Shown piece by piece: positions 6,284-10,738 of a stretch of DNA of 10,738 bases (positions within the stretch are counted from its first letter, which is position 1; every line of letters starts with the position of its first letter). The notes beneath the pieces are model-generated. The model had not been told where the DNA came from. It searched no databases and was given only the letters and a program-made list of their open reading frames with translations. Location: assembly GCA_903873955.1 (NCBI GenBank), contig CAIQQL010000092.1, positions 1 through 10,738 on the forward strand, in the 5' to 3' direction. The translations under genes and the position numbers were made by a program. The stretch comes from an uncultured archaeon. GTDB taxonomy: Archaea; Nanobdellota; Nanobdellia; Pacearchaeales; GW2011-AR1.

Positions 6284-6559
6284 ATGCTCACCCTCCTCGA
6301 GATCCAAGAAAAAATGAAAAACCTTTCAGACTGGTCCATTGAAGGGGACAGCATCGTAAAAGACATGCTCTTCACAGATTTCTCCCAGGCGATCGATTTT
6401 TTGGTCAAAGTGAAGGACGTTGCTAACACCCACAACCATCATCCAGTCATCTTCCTGGATTACGGGCATCTGCGCATCTCGCTCACCACCTATGAAGCAA
6501 AAGGACTGAGCGACAGAGATTTTTCCCTTGCTGCGGCAATCGACCTAATCGAGAAATAA
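6284..6559 (+). CDS. Pterin-4a-carbinolamine dehydratase-like protein (PCD/DCoH family)
   Basis: This 91-aa protein has the full size and fold pattern of the PCD family, which dehydrates 4a-hydroxytetrahydrobiopterin and has also been linked to molybdopterin metabolism. Visible landmarks are HNHHP (50-54), Y60, the strand HLRISLTT (62-69), and GLSDRDFSLAAAID (74-87), close to the usual GLTERDF.LA segment. Two positions differ from the known active-site pattern: N48 stands where an acidic residue is usual, and Y70 replaces the third catalytic His (usual STH or TTH). The family call is secure but dehydratase activity is not. No aromatic amino-acid hydroxylase is encoded in the window. The start at 6284 has a weak purine-rich site upstream and a shared palindromic TATA box. 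Confidence 0.88.
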   Translation: MLTLLEIQEKMKNLSDWSIEGDSIVKDMLFTDFSQAIDFLVKVKDVANTHNHHPVIFLDYGHLRISLTTYEAKGLSDRDFSLAAAIDLIEK

Positions 6560-6570
6560 CAGGAGGATAC

Positions 6571-6580
6571 CTTTTTAAGT
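6571..6580 (+). promoter_or_regulatory. Candidate TATA box of the CBS/membrane-protein pair
   Basis: CTTTTTAAGT is centred about 26 bases before the ATG at 6601, the spacing expected for a leaderless archaeal transcript. It starts 12 bases after the dehydratase-like stop codon, so the CBS gene probably has its own promoter despite the short gap. Confidence 0.6.
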
Positions 6581-6600
6581 GGCAAGGCGTTAAAAGAGAG

Positions 6601-6975
6601 ATGATAGTAAAAGAGGTCATGAAAAAACCCTATGCAGTAGACAAAGACATTTCTTTACGGGACGCTGCACAGATCATGAGCGAACATAACATCGGCAGCC
6701 TTTTGTTCATCCAAAAAAACAAAATAAAAGGAATCCTCACTGAACGGGACCTGCTCAAAAACTTTGGTCAGGAGGAGAATATCTCCGCCATCATGTCCAA
6801 AGATATCATCGGCGTTGATGCTGAAGAAGATGCTATGCAGGCCCTGGAGCTTATGAAAGAACATAAGGTCAAGCGATTGCCGGTCTTGGAAGAAGGAAAG
6901 CTCATAGGCATCGTTTCCCTCACCGATCTTGCGGCGAATCTTGAAGAGATGGAGGGTAACTTCTTCTTCGAATGA
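6601..6975 (+). CDS. Two-CBS-domain protein
   Basis: This 124-aa protein consists of two CBS domains (about 5-58 and 62-117), which pair into a Bateman module that typically binds adenosine nucleotides. Typical features are MKKPYAVDKDISLRDAAQIM and GILTERDLL in the first repeat, and MSKDIIGVDAEEDAMQALELM and GIVSLTDL in the second. No enzymatic or DNA-binding domain is attached. The C-terminus is acidic and ends in FFFE. Its TGA overlaps the ATG of a small membrane protein by four bases, so the two are translationally coupled. A plausible inference is that the CBS module senses energy status and regulates a partner, perhaps the membrane protein; this is not shown by the sequence. Confidence 0.93.
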   Translation: MIVKEVMKKPYAVDKDISLRDAAQIMSEHNIGSLLFIQKNKIKGILTERDLLKNFGQEENISAIMSKDIIGVDAEEDAMQALELMKEHKVKRLPVLEEGKLIGIVSLTDLAANLEEMEGNFFFE

Positions 6976-7229
6976 TCTGGCTCTGGGCTGTCCTCATTTT
7001 GGCAGGTTCATTTCTTTTTGGAGCGATCCTTGCCTGGACCACACGTGATGAACTTCTCGCGGGGAGGCCCTGGTTTTTGCTCCTGGCCATCCTATCAACC
7101 ATCCTTGCGCTCATCTTCCTTTATTTCAAGAATTACACCTTCACCTTGACCCTGCTCTTCATCACCATCTCCAGTGCAATATCTTTTTTCAAAAGTTATG
7201 ATAAGATATGGATTCGAAAACATAAGTAA
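6972..7229 (+). CDS. Small membrane protein with three predicted helices
   Basis: This 85-aa protein has three hydrophobic segments (about 2-22, 33-52 and 56-73), with a short charged loop TRDELLAGR after the first and a basic tail ending in IRKHK. By the positive-inside rule the C-terminus is probably cytoplasmic. No catalytic motif or family signature is recognised. The ATGA overlap with the CBS gene is the main evidence that it is real and functionally tied to it. Strong hydrophobicity across the whole ORF makes a chance reading frame unlikely. Confidence 0.75.
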   Translation: MIWLWAVLILAGSFLFGAILAWTTRDELLAGRPWFLLLAILSTILALIFLYFKNYTFTLTLLFITISSAISFFKSYDKIWIRKHK

Positions 7230-7230
7230 G

Positions 7231-7239
7231 CTTATAAAA
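7231..7239 (+). promoter_or_regulatory. Candidate TATA box of the 131-aa gene
   Basis: CTTATAAAA is centred about 25 bases before the ATG at 7260, the standard leaderless spacing. It begins right after the TAA stop of the membrane protein. Confidence 0.6.
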
Positions 7240-7259
7240 TGTAAAATGGGAAGGATAGT

Positions 7260-7655
7260 ATGAGGAGAGAGGTGCTTGAGGGGATTGCTAGTCGTTTCTC
7301 TATGCGAACTCAGGCCCTGCATTCGCAATACCACCAAGGGACCACCCTCACTAATTTCCACCATCTCACCAATAATCTCCTCTCCATGATCATGCTGGGC
7401 CCTGGCGTTTGCGGAGAAGAATGCTGGGATGAAGTCCGCAGGGAATATGGCCATAGCTATCACGCCTTAAAGAGATATCTTCGTCTTCTTGAGCGTCATC
7501 CGGAGTTTGGCGCCGCAGAATTTTCTTCCCAGGAGGGAATGTATCCTGATATCCCTAAGCTCGTAACCCCTGAACTTCGCAGTCAGGGACATATTTCCGT
7601 AGCTTCAGTATATGTTCAAGAAGCAAGCCGCAGACTTAGTAAAGCGAAATCTTGA
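7260..7655 (+). CDS. Uncharacterised His-rich soluble protein, 131 aa
   Basis: I do not recognise this protein. It appears mostly helical and soluble, with eight histidines (21, 25, 34, 35, 65, 68, 80, 111) and two cysteines (C51, C55). The histidines cluster in the first 80 residues, as pairs or with helical spacing, so a metal site is possible but unproven. A run YHALKRYLRLLERHPEF (67-83) looks like an amphipathic helix. The C-terminal third has a Lys/Arg-rich helix SRRLSKAKS. No signal peptide or membrane segment is seen. The start is supported by a TATA box 25 bases upstream and a GGAAGGAT purine stretch. It has its own promoter, with ileS following about 45 bases later under another. Confidence 0.68.
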   Translation: MRREVLEGIASRFSMRTQALHSQYHQGTTLTNFHHLTNNLLSMIMLGPGVCGEECWDEVRREYGHSYHALKRYLRLLERHPEFGAAEFSSQEGMYPDIPKLVTPELRSQGHISVASVYVQEASRRLSKAKS

Positions 7656-7667
7656 CGACCCGATAGG

Positions 7668-7677
7668 TTAAAAAATA
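7668..7677 (+). promoter_or_regulatory. Candidate TATA box of ileS
   Basis: TTAAAAAATA is centred about 28 bases before the ATG at 7701 and predicts transcription starting within a few bases of it. An earlier ATG at 7694 is out of frame and opens only a nine-codon ORF overlapping the ileS start. Confidence 0.5.
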
Positions 7678-7700
7678 GAGAGAAATAGGAATTATGAACC

Positions 7701-10568
7701 ATGAGCACCCCATTATCCACTGAACAAGAGGTTTTATCCTTCTGGGAGGAGCATAAAATCTATGATAAACTCAGAGCCAGGAAAGGAAAGAAGTTTTTCT
7801 TACTTGACGGTCCACCTTATGCCAATGATGCCCCCCATGTGGGACATATAAAAAATACAGTTTTTAAGGACCTCGTCTTGCGCAGGGCATTTATGCAAGG
7901 AAAACAGGCACTTTTCCAGCCAGGATTTGACACCCATGGTTTGCCCATTGAAAACAAAGTGGAGAAAAAACTCAATTTAGGCAGCAAAAAGGAGATTGAA
8001 CAATTCGGCATTGACAAGTTCATGCAGGAATGCAGGAACAATGCAGCAATCTTCAAGGATGTCTGGATGAAGGTGTACAAAGATCTGGGAAGCCTGTATA
8101 TGCTCAAGGAGCCTTATCTTACCTATGAAGACTATTACATTGAATCAGGATGGTGGGCATTTTCGCAGATGCAACAAAAGGGGCTCGTCTATGAGGGAGA
8201 AAGGCCAGTCATGTGGTGCCCTCATTGCCAAACGAGTCTTGCAGGATATGAAGTCACTGATAGTTACAAAGATGTGAGCGACCCGGGAATTTACGTCCTT
8301 TTCAAACTTAAAGAGGAAGATGCATTCCTGCTCGTGTATACAACCACCCCCTGGACCTTGCCAGCAAATGTTGCCGTTGCCGTCGCTCCTGCGGAAGTCT
8401 ATGCTAAAGTGAAGATTGGGGGCAAAAAAGTGATATTGGGAGAAAAACGACTTCCTAAGCTTTCAGAATTGGGGTTTGGTTACACCATCCTTGAGACCTT
8501 CAAAGGTGAAAAACTGGTCGGTAAAAAATACGAGCCTCTCTTGGATGTCCCTCTCCAAAGAGACCTTGCCAGCGGAAAACGAGGGAAAGCCCATGAGGTG
8601 ATCGCCTCAATCGCTCTCATGAAGGAGAGGGTCGCCTCAAAAGTCAAAGCCAAAAAAGGCCTTGCCGGCGATGACCTTTTCGAAGAATTCGTCACCATGA
8701 ACGAAGGTACCGGCCTTGTGCATACTGCTCCAGGACATGGCAAGACAGACTTCATTGTGGGGCAGCATTATGGGCTTGCCTGTGTCTCACCCGTCGACGA
8801 AGAATGCAAACTCACTCCCGAATCAGGATTTGAAGGTTTTGTCAAAAAGGCGGACAAGGTCATCCTGGAGTCGTTGGAAGCACAAGGAAAGCTGCTCTAC
8901 CATGAGATGATCACCCACAGCTATCCCCTTTGCTGGAGATGCAAGTCCCCTCTTATTTTCCGCCTCAGCAAGCAGTTGTTTTTGAGCATTGAGAAAGCAA
9001 AGAAGACCGTCAAGAAAGAGAACAAGAAAGTCAAATGGATGCCTGAGTTTGCACGTGAACGTTTTGAAAATTGGGTAGAAAACGCAGAGGACTGGAACAT
9101 CTCACGACAGAGATACTGGGGTATCCCTATCCCTTTATGGACCTGCAGCTGCGGACAGAGAAAGGTCATTGAAAGCAGAAAACAGCTTGAAGAGCTCTCA
9201 GGGCGGAAAGTGGAAGATCTGCATACGGTAGAACGCATCTCCCTCCCCTGCAGTTGCGGCAAACAAATGCAAAAGTTCAGAGGCATCCTTGATGTCTGGT
9301 TTGATTCTGGCATCGCCCCTTGGGCAAGCCTAGGATATCCCCAGCAAAATAAAGAATTGTTTGAATCCCACTTTCCTGTTGACCGCATCAATGAAGCCCA
9401 GGACCAGATCAGAGGTTGGTTCTACTCCTTGATGATCTGTTCAGCAGCAGTCTTTGAAAAAGCCCCTTATAAGGCAGTGAGCATGGTCGGATGGCTGGTG
9501 GACAAGAACGGAGACAAGATGTCAAAGAGCGTCGGTAATGTTATCTCGGGCGAGCAGGCCCTCAAGGAACTCGGGGCAGACATCCTGCGTTATTATATCT
9601 GTTCCGACATCGCACCGTATGAAATCCAGAAGTTCAATATGGAGAGCGCAAAGAAAGATGTCGGCGGTCTCTTTACCATCCTTTGGAACCTGCAGAATCT
9701 TGCAACAACCGACAAACTAGGAAAGCTGGAGGCTGAAGATCGCTGGATTATCTCCCGTCTCCACAGTCTCCTCAAGGAGTATGACGCATTGGTGGAAGAC
9801 TACGAAGTCCATACTGCGACAAGAAAACTGACCGATTTTATCATCAATGACTTCTCACGAGGATATGTACGCATGACCCGAGACCGTGATAACGGTGCGG
9901 TTGTGGCCTACTGCCTTACACATCTTCTGCGATTGCTTGCCCCGACTGCGCCATTCATAACTGAGAAGATGTGGCAGAACCTCCGTGAAAAGGGAATGGT
10001 CAAAGAAGAATCAGTACATCTCGCGCTTTTACCGACGGCAGATGACACCAAAATAAATGTAGAGCTCGAACAACAATTCAGCATCGTCTTAAAACTCATC
10101 GAAGCCGGCCTTGCTGAGAGAGACAAAGTCAAGGTAGGGCTTCGCTGGCCTCTTGGAAAAGCGATGATCTCCTGTCCACAGGGTGTTTCCCAACCATTAC
10201 AGGAAGTGATCATGCGTCAGCTAAACGTGAAACAGCTGATTTTTACTACTCAGGACCAGATAACCGTAAGCCTTGACACGACGATGACCCCTGAGCTTGA
10301 AGCCGAAGGGTTTGCCCGAGAGCTCACGAGAAAAATACAGGCCTCAAGAAAAGAAGCAGGATTACAAAAAGGGGAACTTATCGAGATTGTCGTATATAGT
10401 GATACCACGACGGAGAAGTATCTCTCAGCACATCAGGACATTATCTCCTCCAAAATCAATGCCTCTTCAGTATCCTTTATCAGCGTCGATAAAAAGCCCT
10501 CTGAAGCCATCGCTTCCCCAATCAAAAACAGGGAAATTTTCTACACTTTTCGAAAACTTAAGGAGTAA
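7701..10568 (+). CDS. ileS: Isoleucyl-tRNA synthetase
   Basis: This 955-aa class I synthetase charges tRNA-Ile. The catalytic signature HVGH (46-49) and GFDTHGLPIE are IleRS-specific, and KMSKS is at 606-610. The CP1 editing domain lies between, with TTTPWTLPAN (214-223) and GTGLVHTAPGHGKTD (336-350); D350 is the conserved editing aspartate. Cysteine pairs C173/C176 and C411/C414 look like one zinc site, and C482/C484 with C517/C519 like another. DVWFDSG precedes the KMSKS region. The anticodon-binding helical domain starts near 670, and the C-terminal part (EAEGFARELTRKIQASRK) is the type shared by archaeal and eukaryal enzymes. At 955 residues it is shorter than the roughly 1030-1070 usual for that group, mostly through a trimmed C-terminus and loops. 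No frameshift or intein is present. Confidence 0.97.
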   Translation: MSTPLSTEQEVLSFWEEHKIYDKLRARKGKKFFLLDGPPYANDAPHVGHIKNTVFKDLVLRRAFMQGKQALFQPGFDTHGLPIENKVEKKLNLGSKKEIEQFGIDKFMQECRNNAAIFKDVWMKVYKDLGSLYMLKEPYLTYEDYYIESGWWAFSQMQQKGLVYEGERPVMWCPHCQTSLAGYEVTDSYKDVSDPGIYVLFKLKEEDAFLLVYTTTPWTLPANVAVAVAPAEVYAKVKIGGKKVILGEKRLPKLSELGFGYTILETFKGEKLVGKKYEPLLDVPLQRDLASGKRGKAHEVIASIALMKERVASKVKAKKGLAGDDLFEEFVTMNEGTGLVHTAPGHGKTDFIVGQHYGLACVSPVDEECKLTPESGFEGFVKKADKVILESLEAQGKLLYHEMITHSYPLCWRCKSPLIFRLSKQLFLSIEKAKKTVKKENKKVKWMPEFARERFENWVENAEDWNISRQRYWGIPIPLWTCSCGQRKVIESRKQLEELSGRKVEDLHTVERISLPCSCGKQMQKFRGILDVWFDSGIAPWASLGYPQQNKELFESHFPVDRINEAQDQIRGWFYSLMICSAAVFEKAPYKAVSMVGWLVDKNGDKMSKSVGNVISGEQALKELGADILRYYICSDIAPYEIQKFNMESAKKDVGGLFTILWNLQNLATTDKLGKLEAEDRWIISRLHSLLKEYDALVEDYEVHTATRKLTDFIINDFSRGYVRMTRDRDNGAVVAYCLTHLLRLLAPTAPFITEKMWQNLREKGMVKEESVHLALLPTADDTKINVELEQQFSIVLKLIEAGLAERDKVKVGLRWPLGKAMISCPQGVSQPLQEVIMRQLNVKQLIFTTQDQITVSLDTTMTPELEAEGFARELTRKIQASRKEAGLQKGELIEIVVYSDTTTEKYLSAHQDIISSKINASSVSFISVDKKPSEAIASPIKNREIFYTFRKLKE

Positions 10569-10578
10569 CATCAAAAAG

Positions 10579-10605
10579 ATTTAAATAGTAGAACCTTTTT
10601 AAAAA
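10579..10605 (+). promoter_or_regulatory. Two candidate TATA boxes before the TrmB-like gene
   Basis: Two A/T-rich boxes lie between ileS and the last gene: GATTTAAATAG (10579-10589) and CCTTTTTAAAAAG (10594-10606). The second is about 33 bases before the ATG at 10633 and gives a leader of a few bases. The first would give a longer leader containing a GAGGT site (10611-10615). Paired boxes may reflect regulated transcription or autoregulation, which is common for TrmB-type regulators. Confidence 0.45.
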
Positions 10606-10632
10606 GATAAGAGGTATTATTCAATAACAGCT

Positions 10633-10738
10633 ATGATAATCAAGGACGAATTTTTAAGCAGACTTCGAAAAATTTTCGACCTTAACCTCTATGAAGCAAA
10701 AGTATGGACTGCTCTTTTATCCAGAGGTGTTTCTACTG
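10633..10738 (+). CDS. TrmB-family transcriptional regulator, N-terminal fragment (cut by window edge)
   Basis: The first 35 codons are visible. After a short leader helix, FDLNLYEAKVWTALLSRGVST matches the start of the winged helix-turn-helix of TrmB-type regulators (usual pattern LGLTEYEAKVYLALL..G..T). These archaeal proteins repress or activate sugar-uptake and metabolic genes, though many small ones have no sugar-binding domain. The remainder is outside the window, so effector domain and target cannot be stated. The gene is followed by no stop within the window and reads on in the same frame. Confidence 0.75.
   Translation, partial: MIIKDEFLSRLRKIFDLNLYEAKVWTALLSRGVST

Noticed and set aside
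7095..7463. A 122-aa minus-strand open frame overlapping the membrane protein and the 131-aa gene
   Set aside because: It spans two plus-strand genes and the promoter between them; the plus-strand genes have better-placed TATA boxes and an ATGA overlap.
8921..9391. A 156-aa minus-strand open frame inside ileS
   Set aside because: It is antisense to the zinc and catalytic regions of ileS, without recognisable motifs or a promoter.

Overview
The window looks archaeal. It carries an aIF5B-type initiation factor and an isoleucyl-tRNA synthetase with cysteine pairs of the archaeal/eukaryal kind. Its last gene begins like a TrmB-family regulator. Most genes have an A/T-rich TATA-like box (such as ATTTAAAT, CTTTTTAAG or CTTATAAAA) about 25 bp before the start codon, as expected for leaderless archaeal mRNAs, or about 40 bp before it with a short leader. 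Transcripts appear to end in oligo-T tracts. Small soluble proteins, 4-bp ATGA overlaps and tight spacing suggest a compact genome, possibly DPANN or a related lineage, but I cannot fix the lineage from sequence alone.

Left part (1-4127) is a signalling island. After a T-rich terminator from an unseen gene, the minus strand carries a soluble sensor histidine kinase (PAS-GAF-PAS-PAS-HisKA-HATPase, GTG start at 3015) whose stop overlaps the start of a stand-alone receiver protein (191-550). Divergently, the plus strand carries a 172-aa protein that resembles a RecA/KaiC-type fold without a P-loop. Three bases later comes a second stand-alone receiver protein. No DNA-binding output domain is present, so signalling probably ends in protein-protein contacts. 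The GAF module of the kinase is clearly richer in GC (about 57% by hand count) than the flanking PAS modules (about 40-42%), and the second PAS module is bounded by near-identical 38-bp direct repeats. The kinase therefore looks like a mosaic.

Middle part (4221-7229) holds the aIF5B gene, which meets a small convergent coiled-coil gene with back-to-back stop codons. A palindromic TATA box (6236-6243) sits between that small gene and a divergent pterin carbinolamine dehydratase-like gene whose catalytic motif is altered. A two-CBS protein overlaps a small three-helix membrane protein and probably forms a regulatory pair with it.

Right part (7231-10738) holds an orphan 131-aa His-rich protein, full-length ileS (955 aa), and the 5' end of a TrmB-like regulator cut by the window edge. 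Apart from the signalling island these are housekeeping or orphan genes. I saw no CRISPR array, insertion sequence, tRNA or rRNA.
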